DNA of 59,600 nt, from contig JANLFO010000015.1 of the NCBI GenBank assembly GCA_024653205.1, positions 1 to 59,600 of the forward strand, in the 5' to 3' direction. The stretch comes from Clostridia bacterium. GTDB taxonomy: Bacteria; Bacillota; DSM-521; Neomoorellales; SLTJ01. A program made the translations under genes and the position numbers. Below, in pieces: positions 16,132 through 23,991 of the stretch. Within the stretch, counting starts at the first letter, position 1. Every line of letters begins with the position of its first letter. The notes under the pieces are model-generated. The model was not told the DNA's origin, did not search any database, and saw nothing but the letters and a program-made list of their open reading frames with translations.

Positions 16132-16413
16132 CTAGTAAAACTCCACCCGGTGGGAAAGCAGCTCTACTTCTACCTGGCCGTCCAGGGTGCGGACGATCTC
16201 GTCGAAGACCCGCTGGATGGGCTCGGCCTCGCCGCACACCATGGCCAGGCCCAAGGTGGCCAGCTTGTGGTGGTCCTGGTGGTCCACCTCGGCCACGGAA
16301 ACGTTGTACCGGTTGCGCACCCGGTCGCGCAGGCTCTTGATCACGCGGCGCTTATCCTTAAGGCTGTCCGCGTGCGGGAGCCGCAGCTCCAGGACGCATA
16401 CTCCCACCAGCAA
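16132..16413 (-). CDS. DUF503 family protein (YlxP-like)
   Basis: A 93-residue protein matching DUF503/YlxP: VGVCVLELRLPHADSLKDKRRVIKSL at the start, then RNRYNVSVAEVDHQDHHKLATLG and a final HRVEFY. The B. subtilis relative lies in the infB-rbfA operon, and a ribosome-linked role has been suggested but not proved. TTG 16413 is preferred to GTG 16431 because AGGAGG lies 9 nt before it and because family members begin with M-x-VGV. Confidence 0.85.
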   Translation of the reverse strand: MLVGVCVLELRLPHADSLKDKRRVIKSLRDRVRNRYNVSVAEVDHQDHHKLATLGLAMVCGEAEPIQRVFDEIVRTLDGQVEVELLSHRVEFY

Positions 16414-16593
16414 GCCGCCGCGCCTCCTCACCGGTTTTTCTTTACCTTCTCCCCGCCCGAAGCGTTTTCCTTTTTGCGCCGGTAAATTATAATCAAAGAA
16501 GCCGGTTGTGCCGCCGAGCGAGGCACGGGCTGCCGTCTAAATGCCGGACTTCACCGGCGGCGCAACCACCGATCAGGCTGGGGAGGGAAGCCC

Positions 16594-16788
16594 GTGAAGG
16601 TCATCTTTCATTTACCTCGCAAGGAAATGGAGCTGGCCGGGAACAAGAAGCTCGCCGACCTGGCCAGGGAACTGAACCTGAATCCGGAAGCCTACCTCTT
16701 CGTGCGCGGCGATACCATCCTCACCCGCGACGAGTGGATAAAGGACACCGACACGGTGGAGGTTTACCCGGTCATTTCGGGAGGTTAG
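16594..16788 (+). CDS. Ubiquitin-like sulfur carrier protein (TtuB/ThiS/MoaD family)
   Basis: A 64-residue beta-grasp protein ending in Ile-Ser-Gly-Gly, the C-terminal di-glycine that is adenylated and turned into a thiocarboxylate. The fold shows in MKVIFHLPRKEMEL, LADLARELNL, YLFVRGDTILTRDEWI and DTVEVYPVISGG. The GTG start has GGGAGGG upstream. Only 3 nt separate its stop from the TtuA-like gene, and the GGAGGT coding the two glycines also acts as that gene's ribosome site. In context it most likely carries sulfur for tRNA 2-thiolation rather than thiamine or molybdopterin. Confidence 0.85.
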   Translation: MKVIFHLPRKEMELAGNKKLADLARELNLNPEAYLFVRGDTILTRDEWIKDTDTVEVYPVISGG

Positions 16789-16791
16789 ACC

Positions 16792-17751
16792 ATGCTCTGC
16801 AAGAACTGTCGCGCCAAGGCCACGGTAGAGCTCCGCCAGCACCGGGCAGCCTACTGCAATGCCTGCTACGTGGAGTATTTCCTGAAGCAGGTCCGGCGCA
16901 ACATTCACTCCCGGAAGATGTTTCACCCGGGAGAGCGCGTCCTGGTGGTGGTATCCGGGGGCAAGGACAGCCTCAGCCTCTGGGACGCGTTGCTCAGCCT
17001 CGGCTACCAGGTGAGCGCCCTTTACATCGACCTGGGCATAGGGGAGTATTCCAGACGCTCCCTGGAAAAGTGCCGGGCCTTCGCCTGGGAAAGGAACGCC
17101 GAGTTCCGGGCGGTCTCGGTGGAGGAGGAGTTCGGGTTCGGCGTGCCCGAACTTGCCCGCCGGACCCGCCGCGTGGCCTGCGCGGTCTGCGGCCGGATCA
17201 AGCGCTATCTCTTCAACCGGCTGGCACTGGAGGGCGGCTTTGCCGCCGTGGCCACAGGCCACAATCTGGACGACGAGGCGGCCGCCCTGCTGGGCAATCT
17301 CCTGCACTGGCAGACCGGCTACCTGGCCCGGCAGCAGCCGCACCTCCCGGCCACCCACCCGGGGCTCGTGCGCAAGGTCAAGCCGCTTTACACGCTTACG
17401 GAGAGGGAGTCTCTGGCCTACGCCCTCATCCGCCGGATTTCCTACCTGGCCGAGGAATGCCCCTACGCGGAAGGCGCCACCAGCATCACCTACAAGGAGG
17501 CCCTTAACCATATCGAGGCCGCCGCCCCCGGAACCAAGCTGGCCTTCTTCAAGGGCTTCCTGCGGCACAAAGAGCTTTTCGCCGAGGAAGAGGCGGGACT
17601 GGAGCTCAGGGCATGCAGCCGCTGCGGCCAGGTAACCACCGAGGAGGTCTGCGCGGTCTGCCGCCTGGTGGAGAGGGCGCACGCGGCGTGCGCGCAATCT
17701 TTCGGCGACCGAGGAGAAACCGGGGCTGCCGCCTTAGAAAAGGAAGGATAG
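16792..17751 (+). CDS. ttuA: TtuA-like tRNA 2-thiolation enzyme
   Basis: A 319-residue ATP-pyrophosphatase of the TtuA/Ncs6 group. It has an N-terminal zinc finger (C3, C6, C22, C25), the PP-loop SGGKDS (55-60), C130 and C133 in ACAVCG and C223 in EECPY. These three cysteines correspond to the catalytic Fe-S ligands of Thermus TtuA. GHNLDDEA follows, and a second zinc finger (CSRCG...CAVC) ends the protein. TtuA makes 2-thiothymidine at position 54 of tRNA, which stabilises tRNA at high temperature. The sulfur donor would be the preceding TtuB-like protein. Cytosolic TtcA-type s2C32 activity is less likely given the paired carrier. Confidence 0.87.
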   Translation: MLCKNCRAKATVELRQHRAAYCNACYVEYFLKQVRRNIHSRKMFHPGERVLVVVSGGKDSLSLWDALLSLGYQVSALYIDLGIGEYSRRSLEKCRAFAWERNAEFRAVSVEEEFGFGVPELARRTRRVACAVCGRIKRYLFNRLALEGGFAAVATGHNLDDEAAALLGNLLHWQTGYLARQQPHLPATHPGLVRKVKPLYTLTERESLAYALIRRISYLAEECPYAEGATSITYKEALNHIEAAAPGTKLAFFKGFLRHKELFAEEEAGLELRACSRCGQVTTEEVCAVCRLVERAHAACAQSFGDRGETGAAALEKEG

Positions 17752-17804
17752 CATGGGTTCGCAAGCAAGCGGATACGGAAGACTGCCGAGAGGAGGAGCT
17801 TACA

Positions 17805-19733
17805 TTGGGGCTAACCCTGGCGGAGAAGATCATTACCGAACACCTGGTGGCGGGAAAACCCGAACCCGGCGAAGAGATAGGCATCCGCATCGACCAGACC
17901 CTCACCCAGGACGCCACCGGCACCATGGCCTACCTCCAATTCGAGGCCTTGGGCCTGCCCCGGGTGCGGGTGGACCTGGCGGTCAGCTATGTGGACCACA
18001 ACACCCTGCAGACCGGGTTTGAGAACGCCGACGACCACCTGTTCCTGCAGACCGTGGCCGCCAAGTACGGCATCTGCTTTTCCCGCCCCGGAAACGGCAT
18101 CTGCCACCAGGTGCACCTGGAGCGCTTCGGGGTTCCGGGAAAGACGCTCCTGGGCTCGGACAGCCATACCCCCACCGCCGGGGGACTGGGCATGCTGGCC
18201 ATCGGCGCCGGGGGGCTGGACGTGGCCGTGGCCATGGCCGGGGGACCCTTTTACCTTTCCATGCCCCGCATCGTGCTGGTGCACCTGGAGGGCCAACTGC
18301 CTCCCTGGGTAACCGCCAAGGACGTTATCCTCACCCTCCTGGGCCGGCTCAGCGTCAAGGGCGGGGTGGGCAAGATCCTGGAATACGGCGGGCCCGGTGC
18401 CGCCACCCTCACCGTTCCCCAGCGCGCCACCATCTGCAACATGGGGGCGGAGCTGGGAGCTACCAGCTCCCTCTTTCCCAGCGACGACCAGACCCTGGCC
18501 TTCCTCTCCGCCCAGCGCCGGGCCGAAGCCTACCGGCCCCTGGCCGCCGACCCCGACGCCCGCTACGGCGAAGTGGTGAGACTGAACCTGGCCGAGCTCG
18601 AGCCCATGGCGGCCAGGCCCCACAGCCCGGACGCGGTGGCCCCGGTGCGGGAAGTAGGCCCGGTACCGGTGGACCAGGTGGCCATCGGAAGCTGCACCAA
18701 TTCTTCCTACCCGGACCTCATGCGGGTGGCCGCCGTACTGAAGGGCAAGACCGTACATCCCCGGGTCAGCCTGGTCATCGCGCCCGGTTCCCGTCAGGTT
18801 CTGCGCCTGCTGGCGGCCAACGGCGGCCTGGAGACCCTGCTGGCCGCAGGGGCCAGGATTCTGGAGCCGGCCTGCGGGCCCTGCATAGGCATGGGGCAGG
18901 CCCCGGCTTCCGGCGGGGTGTCGCTGCGCACCTTCAACCGCAACTTCCGGGGCCGCAGCGGCACCGCCGACGCCCAGGTTTACCTGGTCAGCCCGGAAGT
19001 GGCCGCGGCCAGCGCCCTCACCGGCGTGCTGACCGACCCCCGGGAGCTGGGGCCGTACCCGGAGGTGGAGGCGCCACCGGAAATCCCCGAGGAAGACAAT
19101 CTCGTTCTTCCCCCTGCGCCCGACCCGGAGGCGGTCGAGATCCGGCGCGGGCCCAACATTGCCCCCCTGCCCCTGGCCAGGCCCCTGCCCGAACGGCTGG
19201 AAGCCGAGGTGCTGCTCAAGCTGGGGGACAACATCAGCACCGACGACATCCTCCCCGCAGGCAGCAAGATCCTTCCCCTGCGCTCCAACATACCCGCCAT
19301 TTCCGCCTACGTGTTCGCCGGCCTGGACCCAGGCTTTGCCGAACGGGCCCGGGCCGCCGGAGGCGGGATCGTGGTGGCCGGTCAGAACTACGGCCAGGGA
19401 TCCAGCCGCGAGCACGCCGCCCTGGCGCCCATGTACCTGGGCATAAAGGCGGTCCTGGCCAGGTCGTTCGCCCGCATCCACCGGGCCAACCTCATCAACT
19501 TCGGGCTTCTGCCCCTGCTGCTGGTGCGGGAGGAGGACTACGAGGCCATCCGGCCGGGCGATCGCCTCGTCTTCGAAGACCTGAGGCAGCAGCTCGCCGG
19601 GGGCCGGGTGCTCCGGCTGCAGAACCTCACCCAGGGGCGGGAGATCCTCGTCCGCCACGATCTGTCTCCCCGGGAAACGGCCGTGGTACTGGCCGGAGGG
19701 CTTCTCAACTACGTGCGGGATATGAATCCTTAA
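17805..19733 (+). CDS. Aconitate hydratase (short monomeric type)
   Basis: A 642-residue aconitase that interconverts citrate and isocitrate with a [4Fe-4S] cluster. Cluster cysteines are in GSCTNSS (one) and CGPCIGMGQ (two). Substrate and swivel motifs are GSDSHTPTAGGLGM, GDNISTDDILPAG and GQNYGQGSSREHAALAP. The length and order match the roughly 640-residue bacterial aconitases rather than the 900-residue AcnA. TTG 17805 is chosen because AGGAGG lies 8 nt upstream. The longer open frame overlaps the ttuA-like gene and has no such site. A strong terminator follows. Confidence 0.92.
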   Translation: MGLTLAEKIITEHLVAGKPEPGEEIGIRIDQTLTQDATGTMAYLQFEALGLPRVRVDLAVSYVDHNTLQTGFENADDHLFLQTVAAKYGICFSRPGNGICHQVHLERFGVPGKTLLGSDSHTPTAGGLGMLAIGAGGLDVAVAMAGGPFYLSMPRIVLVHLEGQLPPWVTAKDVILTLLGRLSVKGGVGKILEYGGPGAATLTVPQRATICNMGAELGATSSLFPSDDQTLAFLSAQRRAEAYRPLAADPDARYGEVVRLNLAELEPMAARPHSPDAVAPVREVGPVPVDQVAIGSCTNSSYPDLMRVAAVLKGKTVHPRVSLVIAPGSRQVLRLLAANGGLETLLAAGARILEPACGPCIGMGQAPASGGVSLRTFNRNFRGRSGTADAQVYLVSPEVAAASALTGVLTDPRELGPYPEVEAPPEIPEEDNLVLPPAPDPEAVEIRRGPNIAPLPLARPLPERLEAEVLLKLGDNISTDDILPAGSKILPLRSNIPAISAYVFAGLDPGFAERARAAGGGIVVAGQNYGQGSSREHAALAPMYLGIKAVLARSFARIHRANLINFGLLPLLLVREEDYEAIRPGDRLVFEDLRQQLAGGRVLRLQNLTQGREILVRHDLSPRETAVVLAGGLLNYVRDMNP

Positions 19734-19762
19734 ATTACCAGTACAGCACAAGCAAAGGCTCG

Positions 19763-19790
19763 GGGGCCGGAGGTTTCCAGGCCCCTTTTT
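19763..19790 (+). terminator. Intrinsic terminator after the aconitase gene
   Basis: GGGGCC (19763-19768) pairs with GGCCCC (19780-19785); GGA/TCC inside the loop can extend pairing. A run of five T follows directly (19786-19790). It lies 30 nt past the aconitase stop. Confidence 0.88.
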
Positions 19791-19860
19791 CTATAAAGGG
19801 GGTGGCTTTGGACATACTATTACCGTCCCGGCTCGAAATCGACTCGAAGGAGCAGAAGCC

Positions 19861-20490
19861 ATGATCTGGATTTTGCTTCTGGGCGGCATCTTACTGCTAT
19901 TACTCATAGCTTTTCTTTATTTGCCGCGGGCGCGGAAGAGCCGCCCGCCCGTGCCGGTAGAGGAGCTTTCTCCCCCCAGAAGGGAGGAACTGCCCGCCGG
20001 CTACGGCAGGGACGAAATCGTGGCCCTGGTGAAGGACCCCTATTGGCTGCACGCCTACTGGGAGGTCACCGCCGCCAAGCAGCAGGAGATCGGCCAACTC
20101 TTCGGCCCGGAGGCCTGGGAGCACTCCCAACCGGTTATCCGGGTCTACGACGTCACCGGGGCCCGGGAGCCCGAGGGCCGGCCTGCTCCCTATACGGATG
20201 TGGAGATCAACGACCAGGCCGAGAACTGGTATCTCTACCTGGGCCGGCCGGAACACAGCTTCTATCTGGAGCTGGGCCGCCGCCTGCCCGACGGCCGTTT
20301 CGTGGCCCTGGCCCGCTCCAACCTGGTCACCCTGCCGAGTAACGCGGCTTCGGCCATTATCGATCCCCTGTGGCCGCCGCTGGAAGAGCTGCAGGCGGGC
20401 CGGTCTCTGGCCTGGGGCCGTACCGTGGGAACCTCTCCGGCAGGCTGGGGAGTCAGCTCGGCCCTGCTGGCCGGCCGGGGGACGCGCTGA
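19861..20490 (+). CDS. DUF4912 protein with N-terminal membrane anchor
   Basis: A 209-residue protein with one N-terminal membrane helix (residues 3-22) followed by basic residues, then the DUF4912 core: GYGRDEIVALVKDPYWLHAYWEV, VIRVYDVTG and a tail with WYLYLG and SFYLELGRRLPDGRFVALARSN. DUF4912 proteins are often found beside GH57 glucan enzymes in Firmicutes and may bind polysaccharide; the activity is unknown. ATG 19861 has AAGGAG upstream. Its stop TGA overlaps the next ATG by one base, so the two are translated together. Confidence 0.85.
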   Translation: MIWILLLGGILLLLLIAFLYLPRARKSRPPVPVEELSPPRREELPAGYGRDEIVALVKDPYWLHAYWEVTAAKQQEIGQLFGPEAWEHSQPVIRVYDVTGAREPEGRPAPYTDVEINDQAENWYLYLGRPEHSFYLELGRRLPDGRFVALARSNLVTLPSNAASAIIDPLWPPLEELQAGRSLAWGRTVGTSPAGWGVSSALLAGRGTR

Positions 20491-22109
20491 TGCCCCTGGG
20501 TTACCTGGCCCTGGTCCTCCACGCCCACCTGCCCTACGTGCGGCACGTGGACCGGGACGACTGCCTGGAGGAGCGCTGGCTTTACGAGGCCCTCACCGAA
20601 AGCTACGTGCCCCTGCTGGACACCTTCCTGCGCCTGGCCGACGATCGCGTGCCTTTCTGCCTTACCGTTTCCCTCAGTCCGCCGCTGTTGAACATGCTCC
20701 TGGATCCCCTGCTCCAAACGCGCTACCTCAATCACCTGGCGCGGATGATGGAACTGGCCGACAAGGAAGTATTCCGCACCCGTCACCAGCCGGCCTTCGC
20801 TCCTCTGGCCCGCATGTACCGCGACCGGCTCCGGCGGGTCTGCCACCTCTACCACGAGGTCTACCGGGATAACCTCATCACCGGCTTCCGGGAGCTGGCC
20901 GACCGGGGATATCTGGAGCTGGTTACCTGCGCCGCCACCCACGCCTACCTGCCCCTGATAGGGCTGCAGCGCGAGGTGGTGCGGGCCCAGGTAAGGATCG
21001 CGGCCGATTACCACGCCAGGCTCTTCGGCCGCCGGCCGGCGGGCATGTGGCTTCCCGAATGCGCCTACAATCCCGGCGACGACCGGGAACTGGCCACGGC
21101 CGGCCTGGGCTACTTCTTCCTCGACACCCACGGGGTGCTTTTCGCCCGGCCCCGCCCGCGCTACGGCGTGTTCGCTCCGGTATACTGCCCCAGCGGGGTG
21201 GCCGCCTTCGGCCGCGACCCGGAATCCTCCAAACAGGTGTGGAGCGCCCAGGAAGGCTACCCCGGCGACTACGACTACCGCGAGTTTTACCGGGACATCG
21301 GCTACGACCTGGATTGGGAGTACATAGGACCCTACGTGCATCCCTCCGGGCTGAGGGTGGACACCGGCTTCAAGTACTACCGCATTACCGGCAGGGGAAA
21401 CCACAAGGAGCCCTACGTGCCCGAGCGGGCGCGGGAGAAGGCGGCGCTGCACGCCGGCAACTTCATGTTCAACCGCGAACGCCAGATCGAATGGCTGGCC
21501 GGCCGCATGGACCGACGGCCCATAGTGGTCGCTCCCTACGACGCCGAACTCTTCGGGCACTGGTGGTACGAGGGGCCGCAGTGGCTGGAGTTTCTCTTCC
21601 GCAAAATCGCCTACGACCAGCAGGTGCTCGCCCCCACCACCCCCGGCCGCTACCTCGGCGAGTACCCGGTGAACCAGACGGTGCAGCCCTGCGGCTCCAG
21701 CTGGGGCAACGAGGGCTACCACGAGGTGTGGCTGTCCGGCGCCAACGACTGGATCTACCGCCACCTCCATCACGCCGCCGAGGACATGATCGGGCTGGCC
21801 AACCGCTTCACCTCTCCCACCCCGCTTCAGGAACGGGCCCTCAACCAGGCGGCACGGGAACTGCTGCTGGCGCAGAGCAGCGACTGGGCGTTCATCATGA
21901 GAACCGGGACCATGGTGGATTACGCGGTGAGGCGCACCAAGGAGCACCTGCTGCGCTTCCGGCGGCTCTGCCGGGCCCTGGTGGAGGACGACCTCGATCC
22001 GGGATGGCTGGCGCAAGTGGAGCGGGCGGACAACATCTTCCCGGAACTCTCCTACACCTACTTCCGTTCCGCGCCCATCCACGAGGGGGCAAGCTGCGGC
22101 CTCCGGTAA
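20490..22109 (+). CDS. GH57 1,4-alpha-glucan branching enzyme
   Basis: A 539-residue GH57/DUF1957 protein forming alpha-1,6 branches in glycogen-like glucans. The five-block GH57 layout is visible: HAHLPYVRH near residue 12, the nucleophile region MWLPECAYNPG (Glu190), and the acid/base region PYDAELFGHWWYEGP (Asp351). A helical C-terminal DUF1957 domain follows with SSDWAFIMRTGTMVDYA. The ATG overlaps the DUF4912 stop. The size and motifs agree with Thermus and Thermococcus branching enzymes. It ends tail-to-tail with the nucleotidyltransferase/phosphomannomutase gene. Confidence 0.93.
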   Translation: MPLGYLALVLHAHLPYVRHVDRDDCLEERWLYEALTESYVPLLDTFLRLADDRVPFCLTVSLSPPLLNMLLDPLLQTRYLNHLARMMELADKEVFRTRHQPAFAPLARMYRDRLRRVCHLYHEVYRDNLITGFRELADRGYLELVTCAATHAYLPLIGLQREVVRAQVRIAADYHARLFGRRPAGMWLPECAYNPGDDRELATAGLGYFFLDTHGVLFARPRPRYGVFAPVYCPSGVAAFGRDPESSKQVWSAQEGYPGDYDYREFYRDIGYDLDWEYIGPYVHPSGLRVDTGFKYYRITGRGNHKEPYVPERAREKAALHAGNFMFNRERQIEWLAGRMDRRPIVVAPYDAELFGHWWYEGPQWLEFLFRKIAYDQQVLAPTTPGRYLGEYPVNQTVQPCGSSWGNEGYHEVWLSGANDWIYRHLHHAAEDMIGLANRFTSPTPLQERALNQAARELLLAQSSDWAFIMRTGTMVDYAVRRTKEHLLRFRRLCRALVEDDLDPGWLAQVERADNIFPELSYTYFRSAPIHEGASCGLR

Positions 22110-22186
22110 TCCTGCCGGCCGGCTAAGCGATCGGTGCGAGGGGGGAACCAGGACTGCCGGCAGGACAAGCTGGGGATACTCTGGGG

Positions 22187-23968
22187 CTAGACTTCCTCCG
22201 CCGCGCCGGGCGGGCGGGCTAGGCGGTCGATCATCTCTCCGTACTGCCGGCAGAGCGTTTCTGCCGCCGCAAGCGAGCCCGCCTCGCCGTAAACGTGGTA
22301 CAGGGGCTCGTCCGCATCCGGCAGCAGCAGGGCCCAGCCTTCCGGCCGATAGACCTTGAGACCCTCCACCAGCTCTACCCGGCCCGGATCCTCCGCCTCG
22401 GCCAGCCGGCGCAGCACCTTTCCTTTGGCCCACCAGGGGCAGGGAACGTCCCGACCCGCCCGCCACACCGGGGGGAGGTCGGCTATGGCCCGGGCCAGGG
22501 TCCGGCCCTCCGCCGCCAAGCAGGCCGCCAGGCTGCTCAGGGTATAGAGCGCGTCGCCCAGCATCCTTACCTGCCGGCCGCCGCCCGGCTCCCGCCAGGC
22601 GGCCTCGGCCTGGACCCGCCAGTCGCTCCCCACCAACCGCACCTCCACTCCCCGGGCCCGGGCCAGCTCGCGGGCCGCCTCCGGGCCGGTCACCGGCAGG
22701 GCCAGCACCTCCAGCTCCGGGTCCGCCAGGGCCACCTGCGCCAGCAAAAGCTCCAGCCTGGCCCGGGCCAGGGGCATGCCCCCCGGCTCCCAGAGCCACA
22801 GTCTCTCCCCCTCGTCGCATATGCTTACCCCCACGGCACGCCGGGACCGCACCTCCTGCCGGAGGAGTCCACGATCGGCGGTGAGTGCCAGGTCCCAGGG
22901 CAGCAGGTCGGCCAGCCCTTCCACCAGGGCCCGCACCCGCGGCGAAGGGCTCTGCACCACCAGGTGCTCCCGGCCGGCGGGGTACCCGCGCCGGCCGCGG
23001 GCCCCCAGCACCTCCCGGAGATAGGCCAGGTATCGGGCCTCGGCATCGGCCCGGGTCTCGGGCCGACGGATCTGGTCCTCCCCCAGGCGCCGGAAATCTC
23101 CCTGCTGGTAGCCGGCCTCCACCTTGCGGCGCTGGCCGGTGGAAGGGGGCAGGCCCCGGCCGTCCATGAAGACCAGCCAGAAGCGGCCCTGCTCGCGCGG
23201 GTCGCGCCGCACGTGCACGCCTCCGGCCAGCCTTTCCTCCCGCACCAGGTAGCGGTGGGCCGGCAGCAGGACCTCGCCGAGGTCCAGCACCTGCAGGCCC
23301 CCGGCCATCAGCCCGGCCAGGACCGCCAGCGCCAGCAGTTCCGCACCGGCTCCGGGGGCCCGGCTCAACCCCACCCGGCTGCCGGGCTCAAGCACGCCGG
23401 CCCAGGCCTGGGCCACCTCGCTCACCCGGGCCGGGGTCAGGTCCCGGTGCAGGTACCCTCCTACGCCGCAAGAGGCAAACAGGCCCGGCGAGGCGCGGCT
23501 GCCCCACACCAGGTTCTCCCTCACGGTGGTATAGGGCTCTACCTCTTTCGACGGCCAGATCTTGACCTCCGGCTTTACCAGGCTGAAGGCCCCTACCCGG
23601 CTGCCGTCGCCCACCGCGGCGCCCTCGTAGACCGCGCTGTTCTCTTCCAGTACCACGCCCTCCCCGATCACCGCCCGCCGCGCCGCCGCCCGCCGGCCGA
23701 TGACCGCCCCCTTCCACACCACCGTCTGCTTGAGCGAGGCCCCTTCCTCCACCACCACGTTATCTCCGATTACCGTATAGGGCTCTACGGTCACGCCCGC
23801 CTCCAGGCGACAGTTGGAGCCGATCAGTACCGGCCCCCGCAGGCTGGTGCGCGGGTCGATGCAGGTGTTGGCACCCACCCGTATCCCCTCCCCCCGATCC
23901 TCGCCGGTCAGGGCAAAACCCACCCGTCCGGCCAGGACTTCCTGGTTGGCACGGCGGTACTCGTTCAA
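22187..23968 (-). CDS. 5'-truncated nucleotidyltransferase/phosphomannomutase fusion (hexapeptide + PMM part only)
   Basis: The 593-residue frame starts inside what is normally the end of an N-terminal sugar-nucleotidyltransferase domain: GNLNEYRRANQEVL matches the segment that follows it in mannose-1-phosphate guanylyltransferase-like fusions. Left-handed beta-helix repeats follow (IRVGANTCIDP, VLIGSNC, YTVIGDNVVVEEGA), then a divergent phosphomannomutase region (VGLSR, GGVHVRRDP instead of the serine-phosphate loop, VFMDGRG). The roughly 230-residue catalytic nucleotidyltransferase domain is missing from the window. The break lies 20-odd bases from the serine recombinase stop. A TTG (23968) could start translation, but a normal product is unlikely. 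Confidence 0.75.
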   Translation of the reverse strand: MNEYRRANQEVLAGRVGFALTGEDRGEGIRVGANTCIDPRTSLRGPVLIGSNCRLEAGVTVEPYTVIGDNVVVEEGASLKQTVVWKGAVIGRRAAARRAVIGEGVVLEENSAVYEGAAVGDGSRVGAFSLVKPEVKIWPSKEVEPYTTVRENLVWGSRASPGLFASCGVGGYLHRDLTPARVSEVAQAWAGVLEPGSRVGLSRAPGAGAELLALAVLAGLMAGGLQVLDLGEVLLPAHRYLVREERLAGGVHVRRDPREQGRFWLVFMDGRGLPPSTGQRRKVEAGYQQGDFRRLGEDQIRRPETRADAEARYLAYLREVLGARGRRGYPAGREHLVVQSPSPRVRALVEGLADLLPWDLALTADRGLLRQEVRSRRAVGVSICDEGERLWLWEPGGMPLARARLELLLAQVALADPELEVLALPVTGPEAARELARARGVEVRLVGSDWRVQAEAAWREPGGGRQVRMLGDALYTLSSLAACLAAEGRTLARAIADLPPVWRAGRDVPCPWWAKGKVLRRLAEAEDPGRVELVEGLKVYRPEGWALLLPDADEPLYHVYGEAGSLAAAETLCRQYGEMIDRLARPPGAAEEV

Positions 23969-23991
23969 GTTGCCCGTATTGGATACAGAGG
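23966..23991. other. Probable recombinase attachment junction inside the phosphomannomutase gene
   Basis: Reading on the minus strand, homology to the intact gene begins at GGCAACTTGAACGAG (Gly-Asn-Leu-Asn-Glu). The bases between it and the recombinase stop codon (CCTCTGTATCCAATAC) bear no relation to the expected Trp-x-Asp-x-Gly coding sequence. This is where one end of an integrated element would lie. I found no second copy of this sequence in the window, so the other junction is not seen. Confidence 0.5.

Noticed and set aside
17811-22820. Very long antisense frames opposite the aconitase and GH57 genes
   Set aside because: High GC removes stop codons. The frames lack ribosome sites and family motifs, while the opposite strand encodes clear enzymes.
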